Below the pieces are notes generated by a model, which was given only the letters and a program-made list of their open reading frames with translations, searched no databases and had not been told where the DNA came from. The position numbers and the translations under genes were made by a program. A stretch of DNA of 42,220 bases from DAOVVL01 sp965603095 (GTDB lineage Bacteria; Pseudomonadota; Alphaproteobacteria; Rhodospirillales; Magnetovibrionaceae): the NCBI GenBank assembly GCA_965603095.1, contig CBFDBQ010000012.1, forward strand, positions 1-42,220. Direction: 5' to 3'. This document shows positions 16,892-24,539 of the stretch, piece by piece. Within the stretch, counting starts at the first letter, position 1. Each line of letters begins with the position of its first letter.

Positions 16892-17128
16892 TTAAGAATT
16901 ATGCTCGGGGTCTTCGAGCATGCGATGAAGATGAACCACCACATATTTCATATGAGCATCATCCACCTTGGATTGCGATGCTCCGCGCCATGCATCAAGG
17001 GCTTCTGCATTGCTGGGGTAAATGCCAACAATATCTAGATTTTTAGTATCACCAAAATCAAGCGTGCGCGGATCATCGACGTGACCGCCAAAAACAAGGT
17101 GAAGTAACGGTTTCTTTGGTTCGTTCAT
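16892..17128 (-). CDS. DUF4170 protein
   Basis: A 78-residue protein matching the DUF4170 family: LLHLVFGGHVDDPRTLDFGDTKNLDIVGIYPSNAEALDAWRGASQSKVDDAHMKYVVVHLHRML. The fold is probably a small alpha-beta domain, with a C-terminal helix-strand ending in LHRMLEDPE. It is well conserved in alphaproteobacteria with no known activity. It ends 44 bases from the convergent DUF4169 gene. ATG at 17128 is preceded by AAAAGGATCACCCCAA, a good ribosome-binding site. It lies upstream of, and divergent from, the cyclase gene. Confidence 0.88.
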   Translation of the reverse strand: MNEPKKPLLHLVFGGHVDDPRTLDFGDTKNLDIVGIYPSNAEALDAWRGASQSKVDDAHMKYVVVHLHRMLEDPEHNS

Positions 17129-17300
17129 TTGGGGTGATCCTTTTGTTTTTGCTTGTCCGATAGTATTTGCAAATTAATGGCTAACCAATAGTTAGATTGC
17201 GTTGCTCAGACAAACAACCATAAAATTTTTCAACGAACCAAGGCATAACTTGAAAATATATTATAATTATCAGTTATTTATACAGTATAATTATATATCA

Positions 17301-17339
17301 TTGACATTATTAGACAGTAAAATTAGACTGTCTAATAAT
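17301..17339 (+). promoter_or_regulatory. Promoter with a 13-bp perfect inverted repeat (putative operator) for the HTH-cyclase gene
   Basis: TTGACA at 17301-17306 is a consensus -35, and TAGACT at 17324-17329 is a -10 (4 of 6) after a 17-base spacer. ATTATTAGACAGT (17306-17318) is repeated inverted at 17327-17339 with no mismatch over 13 bp and an 8-bp gap. The palindrome begins in the last base of the -35 and covers the spacer and the -10, the position expected for an operator of a MerR-type regulator, here perhaps the gene product itself. The start codon is 46 bases beyond the repeat. Confidence 0.65.
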
Positions 17340-17385
17340 TAAATATCAGCAGAATACAAAACAATTTTTGGGGGATTGTCTGAAT

Positions 17386-18888
17386 ATGCTTTCAAGCAAG
17401 GAACTTATTGAACAAAGCGGAATCTCGCGCGCCACACTTAACAACTACATACAAATGGGGTTGCTTCCCAAGCCCGAAATAAAGGCAACCGGAACCGGTT
17501 CGCGCGCCACCCGCCTCGGCTACTTCCCTGCTGATACTCTTGATATAATCAATGAAATCGCAAACCTGAAAAAACAAGGCATGGCCATGGACGCCATAGT
17601 TTCAACCCTTGCCCCCAATCAGGCGCCACCCACTGACAATGTAACGGCAATGCCCCTACGCACATCACCCATAGACAACGTGGGAAACCTTTCGCTGGAT
17701 CAGGTCACCTGCCCCGCCTATCTGGTCAATGCCATGTTCGAGTTGGAATGGTGCAACGTGGCGGCCAGAGAGCTTTTGCTTGGCGATGGTGAGGGAAAAA
17801 TTTCCCGCGATATTACAGAACGTGGAATTTTTTCCATGCTGTTAGCGCCCAATTCAACCGCACGAGAAAGCGAGGGCCTAGAAGAAATGCTATCTTTTCA
17901 TCTGGGGATTGCAAAAAACCGCATTGGCAAGCCGGTGGTTCTCAACCTTGACCCCGATATAGATATTCCCGAACAAACCCTATTGAGCAACTTATTTGAT
18001 GAAGCTGCCCCCATGGCCCCCGGCGGAGTGGTTCACACCCAAGTTAACTTGGCGCCACGGGGTGAAAAGGAAAATTGGCACAATATTTACGCCAGCTTTT
18101 TTCGCGAAGGAATATTCTTTGCCTTTTCGCCCGTAGAAGACAGTGAAAATGAACTGGTAACACTGCTGGCGCGACGCGACATCGTTATTCGCGATCTTTT
18201 AAAGAAACGCCGTCCGTATTTAACGCAAATGGCAGTAGTGGTGGCTGATTTACAAAACTCGGTCAAAATATGTGCAGAATTACCGCCAGAAGAATATTTT
18301 GAGCTGATAAACGATGTCTGGGCGGCTATGGAGCCAAAGCTTAGGAAATATTACGGCACCCACGGCAAGCACGTAGGCGATGGTATGGTTTATTATTTCT
18401 TCCCCCAACCAGATTGCAACTATCTTATGAATGCCGTTGATTGTGCCGGCGAAATGAAAGAGGCGATGGCCGAAGTAAGTCGCCAATGGCAAAAACGAAA
18501 AAACTGGATGAATGTATTACAATTAAACATAGGTTTGGTTGAGGGGCAGGAATGGTTTGGTACCTACCAAACCCCTACCCACATTGAATTTACCGTGTTG
18601 GGTGACACAATGAATACGGCCGGACGGTTAAGCGATTTTGCGCGCGATGGTTCAATTTATATAACAAAGAACATGATGGGCAAGCTTTCAGATAAAGAAC
18701 GCAGTAGAATTGCCTATGGTATTCGCCGCAAAGGCGAGGACGGAAGCGGGATCGTTATTCCGGAAACCTATTCACGGGTTTCAAATCTGGTAGATCTTGA
18801 AAACCCACGATTTGAGAAATTTCGCGACATTGCAGTGCTGGCAGTTACCGAGGTGCTTGATATTGACCCCCTAGAAGAAAAACCTTAA
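17386..18888 (+). CDS. MerR-type HTH, PAS-like and class III adenylate cyclase fusion protein
   Basis: A 500-residue protein with three parts. Residues about 1-75 form a MerR-type winged helix (SKELIEQSGISRATLNNYIQ, then GYFPADTLDIINEIANLK). About 105-270 looks PAS-like (CPAYLVNAMFELEWCNVAARELLL). From about 280 comes a class III cyclase domain with the metal-binding Asp288 and Asp332, 44 residues apart as in the family, the transition-state pair Asn410 and Arg414, and Lys328 with Thr403, a pair that favours ATP over GTP. It should therefore make cAMP. I chose the ATG at 17386, eleven bases after a GGGGG run, over a TTG at 17368. No membrane segment is visible, so it should be cytosolic. The stop codon lies inside a 45-bp duplicated segment. 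Confidence 0.85.
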   Translation: MLSSKELIEQSGISRATLNNYIQMGLLPKPEIKATGTGSRATRLGYFPADTLDIINEIANLKKQGMAMDAIVSTLAPNQAPPTDNVTAMPLRTSPIDNVGNLSLDQVTCPAYLVNAMFELEWCNVAARELLLGDGEGKISRDITERGIFSMLLAPNSTARESEGLEEMLSFHLGIAKNRIGKPVVLNLDPDIDIPEQTLLSNLFDEAAPMAPGGVVHTQVNLAPRGEKENWHNIYASFFREGIFFAFSPVEDSENELVTLLARRDIVIRDLLKKRRPYLTQMAVVVADLQNSVKICAELPPEEYFELINDVWAAMEPKLRKYYGTHGKHVGDGMVYYFFPQPDCNYLMNAVDCAGEMKEAMAEVSRQWQKRKNWMNVLQLNIGLVEGQEWFGTYQTPTHIEFTVLGDTMNTAGRLSDFARDGSIYITKNMMGKLSDKERSRIAYGIRRKGEDGSGIVIPETYSRVSNLVDLENPRFEKFRDIAVLAVTEVLDIDPLEEKP

Positions 18889-18929
18889 CCGCAACGCTCT
18901 TCTTTCCATGGGTCGGCATCGTTGTGATA
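18885..18929. repeat. Direct repeat, left copy (45 bp, 44 identical), flanking ppk2
   Basis: This stretch and 19893-19937 read the same in the same orientation, from TTAACC through GTTGTGATA, with a single A/C difference. The ppk2 gene and its promoter lie between them, 1008 bases from start to start. Confidence 0.92.
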
Positions 18930-18990
18930 CCCCCCCGCACCTGCCCATTGATCTAGCGGGTGAGAAAAAAATGTGGGTGCAACCCTATGT
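18885..18990 (-). pseudogene. Decayed remnant of a sulfite-oxidase-like gene
   Basis: Read on the minus strand the segment encodes PLDQW-AGAGGYHNDADPW-KEERCG-stop. The tail is nearly identical to the end of the intact gene at 19893-20477 (RGYHNDADPWKEERFG), and PLDQW matches the N-terminal part of that protein (PDIPLDQWRF). In the intact gene these pieces are about 400 bases apart, so the interior has been lost. 18885-18929 matches 19893-19937 at 44 of 45 bases, and CCATTGATCTAG(C/T)GGG recurs at 18945-18960. There is no start codon, and an in-frame TAA lies just upstream. The cyclase stop codon overlaps it. Confidence 0.7.
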
Positions 18991-19054
18991 AAGCTAGCGT
19001 GGGTTTATCGTCTAGCAAGTAATGATAGATTTTATGTTTATGCGCCAATACTGC

Positions 19055-19060
19055 TATAAT
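19055..19060 (+). promoter_or_regulatory. Putative -10 box of ppk2
   Basis: A perfect TATAAT lies 28 bases before the ppk2 ATG. The -35 region (TTTATG around 19031) is poor, so the call rests on the -10 and on the AT-rich context with no gene on the plus strand upstream. Confidence 0.4.
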
Positions 19061-19088
19061 AAAACCATAAAAAAGGTATGGATTGGCC

Positions 19089-19886
19089 ATGGATGAAAAA
19101 GTAGACCTACGCAAAATAAAGAAAAAAGAATACGAAAGTGAGCTTGCCGATCTGCAAATAGAGTTGGTAAAGCTACAAGAATGGGTGCGCACGCACGGCC
19201 TCAAGGTGGTGGTTGTTTTTGAGGGTCGCGATGCCGCAGGCAAGGGCGGCACCATCAAGCGCATAACCGAATGCATGAACCCCCGCATTTGTCGTGTTGT
19301 GGCCCTGTCAGCACCGACGGAAAGGGAAAAATCCCAGTGGTATTTTCAACGTTACGTCTCTCACCTGCCGGCGTCGGGTGAAATAGTTATTTTTGACCGC
19401 AGTTGGTATAACCGTGCCGGAGTTGAGCGAGTGCAAGGCTTTTGCACCAATGATGAATATGAAGAATTTATGCGTTCGTGCCCAGAGTTCGAGCGCATGC
19501 TGGTGCGCTCGGGAACCATTTTGATAAAATACTGGTTTTCCGTATCCGATGATGAACAAGAGCGCCGTTTCCAAAAACGGGTAAAAGACCCTACTAAGCA
19601 CTGGAAGCTAAGCCCCATGGATATTGAATCGCGCAACAGATGGGTGGATTATTCCCGCGCCAAGGATGAGATGCTGGCTCGCACCGATATCCCGGAAGCG
19701 CCGTGGTTTATAGTCGAGGCTGATCTAAAAAAACGCGCCCGCCTTAACTGCATCCATCATTTGCTTAGGCTTATTCCTTATGAAAATGTAACCCCGGCAC
19801 CGGTAGACCTGCCACCCAGACCACCGAGCGAAGAATACGTGCGCCCACCCAAAGCCCATTACCGTATCGTGCCAGATTTTGACTAG
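19089..19886 (+). CDS. ppk2: Polyphosphate kinase 2
   Basis: Transfers phosphate between inorganic polyphosphate and a nucleoside diphosphate or monophosphate. The 265-residue protein, a one-domain PPK2, has the Walker A GRDAAGKGG (residues about 46-54), the acidic Walker B as IVIFDRSWYNRAGVE (Asp103, Arg104), and the lid region SVSDDEQERRFQKRVKDPTKHWKLSPMD. Specificity for GDP, ADP or AMP cannot be read from the sequence. I chose ATG at 19089 over an in-frame TTG at 19083, as the AAAAAGG ribosome-binding site fits. It lies alone between two copies of a direct repeat, which hints that the segment was inserted or duplicated here. Confidence 0.93.
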   Translation: MDEKVDLRKIKKKEYESELADLQIELVKLQEWVRTHGLKVVVVFEGRDAAGKGGTIKRITECMNPRICRVVALSAPTEREKSQWYFQRYVSHLPASGEIVIFDRSWYNRAGVERVQGFCTNDEYEEFMRSCPEFERMLVRSGTILIKYWFSVSDDEQERRFQKRVKDPTKHWKLSPMDIESRNRWVDYSRAKDEMLARTDIPEAPWFIVEADLKKRARLNCIHHLLRLIPYENVTPAPVDLPPRPPSEEYVRPPKAHYRIVPDFD

Positions 19887-19892
19887 GCGCAA

Positions 19893-19937
19893 TTAACCGA
19901 AACGCTCTTCTTTCCATGGGTCGGCATCGTTGTGATA
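19893..19937. repeat. Direct repeat, right copy, at the 3' end of the sulfite-oxidase-like gene
   Basis: This is the partner of 18885-18929. It encodes the last 14 codons and stop of the intact sulfite-oxidase-like gene and begins six bases after the ppk2 stop codon. Confidence 0.92.
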
Positions 19938-20477
19938 GCCACGTACCTCCCAAAAACCGGGGGCGTCTTTATCCATAAAAGAAATGTGCTTGATCCATTT
20001 TGCGCTTTTCCAAAAATAAAGCTTGGGGATTATGGGCCTGACCGGGCCGCCGTGCTCTCGGCTTAATGGCTCACCATTCCAACTATGGGCCAACATCACA
20101 TCTCCATCATCAAATGCCTGTAATGGGACATTGGTGGTGTAACCATCATGGGAATAAAAAACAAGAAAGGCCGCGTCTGGCTTTGGTTTCACCGTTTCCA
20201 ACAAATGCCGGGCCGAAACTCCCTGCCATTCATTATCATAGCGCGACCACGTTGTTACACAGTGAATATCGGTTACGATTGTTGTTTGTGGCTGGGCGTT
20301 AAATGTTTGCCAGTCCCAATCTATTTGGTTTTCAACTAATCCGGAAACCGTAAAGCGCCATTGATCTAGTGGGATATCCGGCTGCACCCCAAGGTCAAGC
20401 ACCGGAAATTTTTGGGTAAGAACCTGGCCCGGTGGCAAACGGCGGCTGTCTGTTTTGTTATTGCTGTCATCTGACAT
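19893..20477 (-). CDS. Sulfite-oxidase-like molybdopterin oxidoreductase
   Basis: A 194-residue stand-alone molybdopterin domain of the sulfite oxidase superfamily. The Moco-ligating cysteine is in TDIHCVTTWSRYDNEWQGV. Other family blocks are LPPGQVLTQKFPVLDLG, FYSHDGYTTNVPL, DVMLAHSWNGEPLSREHGGPVRPIIPKLYFWKSAKWIKHISFM and the C-terminal GYHNDADPW. There is no twin-arginine signal, so unlike MsrP/YedY it should be cytosolic. The substrate is unknown. It lies convergent to ppk2, six bases from its stop, and upstream of it (across 36 bases) is smpB on the same strand. Its last 45 bases are repeated at 18885-18929. Confidence 0.88.
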   Translation of the reverse strand: MSDDSNNKTDSRRLPPGQVLTQKFPVLDLGVQPDIPLDQWRFTVSGLVENQIDWDWQTFNAQPQTTIVTDIHCVTTWSRYDNEWQGVSARHLLETVKPKPDAAFLVFYSHDGYTTNVPLQAFDDGDVMLAHSWNGEPLSREHGGPVRPIIPKLYFWKSAKWIKHISFMDKDAPGFWEVRGYHNDADPWKEERFG

Positions 20478-20513
20478 TTATTTCTCAGCTACCTTTGGCT
20501 CGCTGTTTTTGGC

Positions 20514-20996
20514 TCACTGTTTTTGGCTGGCGCTCATTAATCTGGCCTTGTCCCGTTTCCAGTCCCGCTCTTTAGTCGTCTGACGTTTATCGGACTTATG
20601 CTTGCCCTTGGCTAAGCCAATTTCAACCTTGGCCACTCCGCGTTCATTAAAATAAACACTAAGCGGAACAACTGTCATTCCGTCGCGGGCTATGGCCATG
20701 AACAGCTTTGCTATTTCACGTTTGTGCATTAACAACTTGCGCGGACGCTTAGGCTCGTGGCTGAAATGACTAGCGCCCGAATATTCAGGTATATAGGAAT
20801 TCATCAGGAACAATTCACCGTTTTTTTCGCTAGCAAAGGCATCGCCAATGGTAGCGTGGCCTTGGCGCAAGGATTTTACCTCACTGCCATGCAGCTGGAT
20901 GCCAGCTTCAAAGGTTTGTTCGATGAAATAATCATGGCGTGCCTTGCGATTTCGTGCCGCAACGTTATCAGGCTTTTTTTTCTTTTTTTGCGCCAT
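20514..20996 (-). CDS. smpB: SsrA-binding protein SmpB
   Basis: Binds tmRNA and brings it to stalled ribosomes for trans-translation. The 160-residue protein has the family core NRKARHDYFIEQTFEAGIQLHGSEVKSLRQGHATIGDAFA and LFLMNSYIPEYSGASHFSH, with AKVEIGLAKGKHKSDKRQTTKERDWKRDKARLM as the basic C-terminal tail that enters the ribosome. dapA precedes it on the same strand with a 37-base gap, as in other alphaproteobacteria. No tmRNA gene is seen in the window. Confidence 0.96.
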   Translation of the reverse strand: MAQKKKKKPDNVAARNRKARHDYFIEQTFEAGIQLHGSEVKSLRQGHATIGDAFASEKNGELFLMNSYIPEYSGASHFSHEPKRPRKLLMHKREIAKLFMAIARDGMTVVPLSVYFNERGVAKVEIGLAKGKHKSDKRQTTKERDWKRDKARLMSASQKQ

Positions 20997-21033
20997 GATT
21001 GTCCCTTAGACCCCATTAACCCATTAATAAGGG

Positions 21034-21912
21034 TTAATTTGTAATCCCAGCTTCGCGCAATGCCGCGGTAACGGTTTTTTTGCTATCTTCGGATATTTCG
21101 CAAAGCGGCAGACGCAATTCAGAAGAGCACAGCCCAAGTATTTCGGCGGCATATTTAGCCGGCCCGGGGCTACTTTCGCAAAACATTGCACTATGAACCG
21201 GCATCAGACGTTCTTGTGTTTCTATTGCCTTGTTAACATTACCATCCGCCCATGCTTTATGTTGTTCGGCACAAAGACGTGGCGCAATGTTTGAGGTAAC
21301 CGAAATACAGCCATGCCCGCCAGCCGCCAAAAACGGTATGGCGGTAGCGTCTTCGCCTGAAAATTGGGCAAAGTCTTTGCCGATTTTTGTTGCCACAAGT
21401 ATGGGCCGGGCGAGATCGCTGGTGGCGTCTTTAACCCCTGCGATATTTGAAAGCTTTGCCAAACGAGCCATGGTTTCCATGCTCATATCAACAATGCTTC
21501 GCCCGGGAATATTATAAATAAATATGGGCGTAGAAACCGCATTGTTTATGGCTTCATAATGACGAAACAGACCTTCTTGGGTTGGTTTGTTATAATAAGG
21601 CGTTACCACCAACAGCGCATCAGCACCGGCACCCTCTGCGTGAACGGCAAGTTCTACGGCTTCGGCAGTCGAGTTTGAGCCTGCGCCAGCCATTACGGTG
21701 GCACGACCTTTGGCGACCTCTATGCAAAGCTCGGTTACACGTTTGTGTTCAGTGTGCGTAAGGGTCGGCGACTCGCCCGTTGTACCACAGGGAACCAATC
21801 CGTTCGTTCCTTCGCTGATTTGCCACTCGACAAAATCCTGGAATGCCTTTTCGTCCACTTCGCCATTTTTTAGCGGCGTAATGAGCGCGGTGTATGAACC
21901 CTTAAATTCCAT
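21034..21912 (-). CDS. dapA: 4-hydroxy-tetrahydrodipicolinate synthase
   Basis: Condenses pyruvate with aspartate semialdehyde, the first committed step to lysine and diaminopimelate. At 292 residues it has the usual length. It shows GLVPCGTTGESPTLTHTEH, which binds pyruvate's carboxylate, the VVTPYYNKPTQEGLFRHYEAI segment with the catalytic Tyr, IYNIPGRS, and the Schiff-base Lys in IAGVKDATSDL. The ATG follows AGGAG at a slightly long spacing of 11 bases. It starts a dapA-smpB-sulfite-oxidase-like run on the minus strand. Confidence 0.96.
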   Translation of the reverse strand: MEFKGSYTALITPLKNGEVDEKAFQDFVEWQISEGTNGLVPCGTTGESPTLTHTEHKRVTELCIEVAKGRATVMAGAGSNSTAEAVELAVHAEGAGADALLVVTPYYNKPTQEGLFRHYEAINNAVSTPIFIYNIPGRSIVDMSMETMARLAKLSNIAGVKDATSDLARPILVATKIGKDFAQFSGEDATAIPFLAAGGHGCISVTSNIAPRLCAEQHKAWADGNVNKAIETQERLMPVHSAMFCESSPGPAKYAAEILGLCSSELRLPLCEISEDSKKTVTAALREAGITN

Positions 21913-22019
21913 TTTTACTTAAACTCCTGAAATCCTAGACTGGAAACCAAAGACTGGGTCTATCTTCTGGTAATTTAACCATATTACCAATAAGGCCCCT
22001 TAAAATCGGACATTACCCC

Positions 22020-22084
22020 CAAGAAGGCTGGGCGTAAAGCACCCGCTTTAGGATTAAACACCCCTTGGCCAGCCTGCTTTCTTG
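22020..22084. other. Structured intergenic element between dapA and slt
   Basis: CAAGAAGGCTGG (22020-22031) pairs with CCAGCC plus TTCTTG (22069-22074 and 22079-22084), leaving a 4-nt bulge. Inside lies a second hairpin, TAAAGC/GCTTTA (22035-22040 and 22045-22050) with the loop ACCC. There is no U-run, so it is not an intrinsic terminator. It could be a leader structure for dapA (minus), for slt (plus), or a small RNA. No known riboswitch consensus is recognisable. Confidence 0.45.
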
Positions 22085-22149
22085 AGTATGCTCCCGCAAA
22101 AGCGTAATTTATGTATACAGTTTAAATGCTGGTTCAATACTAGCGGGGG

Positions 22150-24204
22150 ATGATGGCTAACTCTTTTATTTTAAAGCTAGCGGGACTAACAAAGCCATTA
22201 TGGCTGGCGACCCATATTTTATTGGGAATCGCGCTATTTGCCATAGCTATTCCCATATCTATTTCCCCCACATCCGCGATTGCCCGCGAGGTAAGCAAGG
22301 GCGATACAGATCATGCTAAAAATGCATTCAAATTTCTGGATAAACGTCGTTGGCGAGAAGTAAAAATCCATATCCGAAAAATAAAAGACCCGCTACTGGC
22401 GGATGTTCTTCAGTGGCATTATTTAACTTCACATGGCAGCCCCGGTAATTATGCGGATGTTAGGAAGTTTCTTAATAAAAGACCTGACTGGCCAAAAAGA
22501 AGCACCATTGTAAAAAGAGCCGAAGAAACTATTCCCTCATCCATGTCGCCAGAAGAAACATTAGGCGCCATAGTTGCCATGGGTGGTCCGTTATCAGCTA
22601 TGGGTCAGGTTCGTTATGGTGAGGCGCTTTTAAAAACCGGGCAAAAAGAAGCTGCCGCACTAACGTTACGTGCAGTATGGGTTGAAGGAAACTTTACCAC
22701 AGCGCAAGAAAAAAGTTTTTACCGGCGACATAAAAAAATTCTAACAAAGAATGACCACCTAAAACGACTAGATCGTCTAATTTGGGAAAAGCGTTCTTAC
22801 AAGGCTAAACGTCAACTATGGAAAATTGATAAAAAAATGCGCGCACTAGCCATTGCCCGCATCTGGCTTATGCGCAAGGAAGGAAATGTTGATAAGGCTA
22901 TTGCCGATGTGCCTGAAAACCTTAGGTCTGACCCCGGGCTTTTGTATGAACGCTTGCGTTGGCGCAGGCGCAAAGGAAGGCTCGATGGTTCTATTGAAAT
23001 ATTAGACATGTCGCCGCCAAATGTTCCTCATCCTGAAATATGGTGGGTTGAACGTGCCTATCTTGCCCGTCTTGCGCTGCGCAAAAATAGACCTGAAGAT
23101 GCATACAAAATAACATCAAAACATTCTTTGCCAACGGAATCTTCCGTTCAATTTTCAGATGCCGAATGGCTTTCAGGTTGGATAGCGCTTCGCTTTCTTA
23201 AGCAACCAAAGCTTGCCAAAAAACATTTTGAAAATATGTTTAGGGCGGTTAGCTACCCTGTTTCAAAAGCCCGCGGCGCATATTGGTCGGGTCGAGCAGA
23301 AGAGGCAATTGGAAACATCGCTTTTGCGCGCGATAAATATAAACAAGCGGCGCATTACCCGACAACTTTTTATGGACAGTTGGGGCAAAAGAAACTGGGC
23401 AAAGACATTTCAGGAAAGCTATTAAGTATTGCAAACGCACCGCTTTCCCTTGAGGCCGAGATAAAATCAAGTGATGCAGAACGCCTTAACAAAAGCCCGA
23501 TGGCTAGAGCTATTCGCATGCTGGCCGAAATTGGCGAACAAAAAAGAATGCGCTCATTCGTTCTGGCATTATCGGCAATGGGCAATGGCGACAGTTGGCG
23601 CGAAGCGGTGGCCGAGCTTTCTAGCGCAAGTGGTCGGGTTGATTTGGCTTTGCGGATAAGAAAGAAAGCGCATCAACTAGGGTCGCCGTTGCGTGGCAGT
23701 GCATATCCGTCCATAAAAACACCTAATTTAAAAAATGGGTCAAATGTTGAAACCCCACTTGTGCTTGCGGTCATTCGTCAAGAAAGCTCTTTTTACCCCG
23801 GTGCCAGAAGCGGCGCTGGCGCCCGTGGAATGATGCAGGTTATGCCGACAACGGCAAAAAAAGTTGCCAGATCGGCTAAAATAAAATTTTCCCGAGACAA
23901 GCTTTTGCAAGATCCTAATTATAATATGACCATTGGACAAATTTATCTGTCATCATTAATAGATGAATTTGAAGGCTCGTACATTCTGGCGCTGGCAGCT
24001 TATAACGCCGGGCCCAGCAGAGCCAGAAAATGGATTAGAAATCATGGCGATCCCCGTAACAAAAAAATCGATACCATTGACTGGATAGAAATGATCCCAT
24101 TTGATGAAACTCGCAATTATGTACATCGCGTAATAGGTAACCTGCACGTTTACAGACAAAAGCTGTCTGATAAACGCTTTGCATTATTAAATGCAAAAAA
24201 ATAA
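22150..24204 (+). CDS. slt: Soluble lytic murein transglycosylase
   Basis: Cleaves peptidoglycan glycan strands to 1,6-anhydro ends. The 684-residue protein has an N-terminal hydrophobic segment (about 19-42) ending near AIA, so it is exported. A long helical superhelix follows (residues about 45-490), and the C-terminal SLT domain (from about 530) has the catalytic Glu in AVIRQESSFYPGARSGAGARGMMQVMPTTA, then LALAAYNAGPSRARKW. Two adjacent ATG codons (22150 and 22153) follow AGCGGGGG. In several alphaproteobacteria a transglycosylase sits beside dapA, as here. It is divergent to dapA across 237 bases. Confidence 0.93.
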   Translation: MMANSFILKLAGLTKPLWLATHILLGIALFAIAIPISISPTSAIAREVSKGDTDHAKNAFKFLDKRRWREVKIHIRKIKDPLLADVLQWHYLTSHGSPGNYADVRKFLNKRPDWPKRSTIVKRAEETIPSSMSPEETLGAIVAMGGPLSAMGQVRYGEALLKTGQKEAAALTLRAVWVEGNFTTAQEKSFYRRHKKILTKNDHLKRLDRLIWEKRSYKAKRQLWKIDKKMRALAIARIWLMRKEGNVDKAIADVPENLRSDPGLLYERLRWRRRKGRLDGSIEILDMSPPNVPHPEIWWVERAYLARLALRKNRPEDAYKITSKHSLPTESSVQFSDAEWLSGWIALRFLKQPKLAKKHFENMFRAVSYPVSKARGAYWSGRAEEAIGNIAFARDKYKQAAHYPTTFYGQLGQKKLGKDISGKLLSIANAPLSLEAEIKSSDAERLNKSPMARAIRMLAEIGEQKRMRSFVLALSAMGNGDSWREAVAELSSASGRVDLALRIRKKAHQLGSPLRGSAYPSIKTPNLKNGSNVETPLVLAVIRQESSFYPGARSGAGARGMMQVMPTTAKKVARSAKIKFSRDKLLQDPNYNMTIGQIYLSSLIDEFEGSYILALAAYNAGPSRARKWIRNHGDPRNKKIDTIDWIEMIPFDETRNYVHRVIGNLHVYRQKLSDKRFALLNAKK

Positions 24205-24539
24205 GTGTGTGGCTATATTAATGAACATCGCCCCGAACCGTAAGCTTACCTCCCCAACCAATTTTTAAAACTCTCTGACTTGAAATAGCCGGGGAGTTTT
24301 GTGAGTGTGGTCAAATTGGAGAGCTGAAACGCACCGCATGTCACAGATCTCAATTCTTTGTCTAATGTTGCTAAGGTTATAATAAATTGATGTTTTTGGG
24401 TCTGGTTTGAAATTTCTGGCAAGTATGTTATGATCTAATTCATCCAACTAAATGAATGTTTTTTGACTCGCGGAACGCCTGTGTTTTGAGGTGGTTGTCC
24501 TGTGCGTCGTTAATTAAAGCCCAAATTAGGAGATGATTT
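24205..24539. other. 335-bp intergenic region between slt and the methyltransferase gene
   Basis: This spacer has no supportable gene. It holds a weak inverted repeat (AAAACTC at 24267-24273 with its complement at 24294-24300, 20 bases apart) that might help end slt, and a promoter at 24407-24434. A 60-residue minus-strand reading frame at 24265-24447 shows no recognisable features and no ribosome-binding site. Confidence 0.6.
24407..24434 (+). promoter_or_regulatory. Sigma70-like promoter of the methyltransferase gene
   Basis: TTGAAA (24407-24412) and TATGAT (24429-24434) are 16 bases apart and match consensus at 4 and 5 positions. The start codon is 105 bases beyond, so the transcript would have a leader of about 100 bases. 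Confidence 0.5.

Noticed and set aside
21016..21037. TTAACCC/GGGTTAA hairpin between dapA and smpB
   Set aside because: A 7-bp perfect stem with an AT-rich loop, but it overlaps the dapA stop and has no U-run, so it is not supported as a terminator.
24265..24447. 60-residue minus-strand reading frame in the slt-methyltransferase spacer
   Set aside because: No ribosome-binding site, no recognisable domain, and it overlaps the methyltransferase promoter region.
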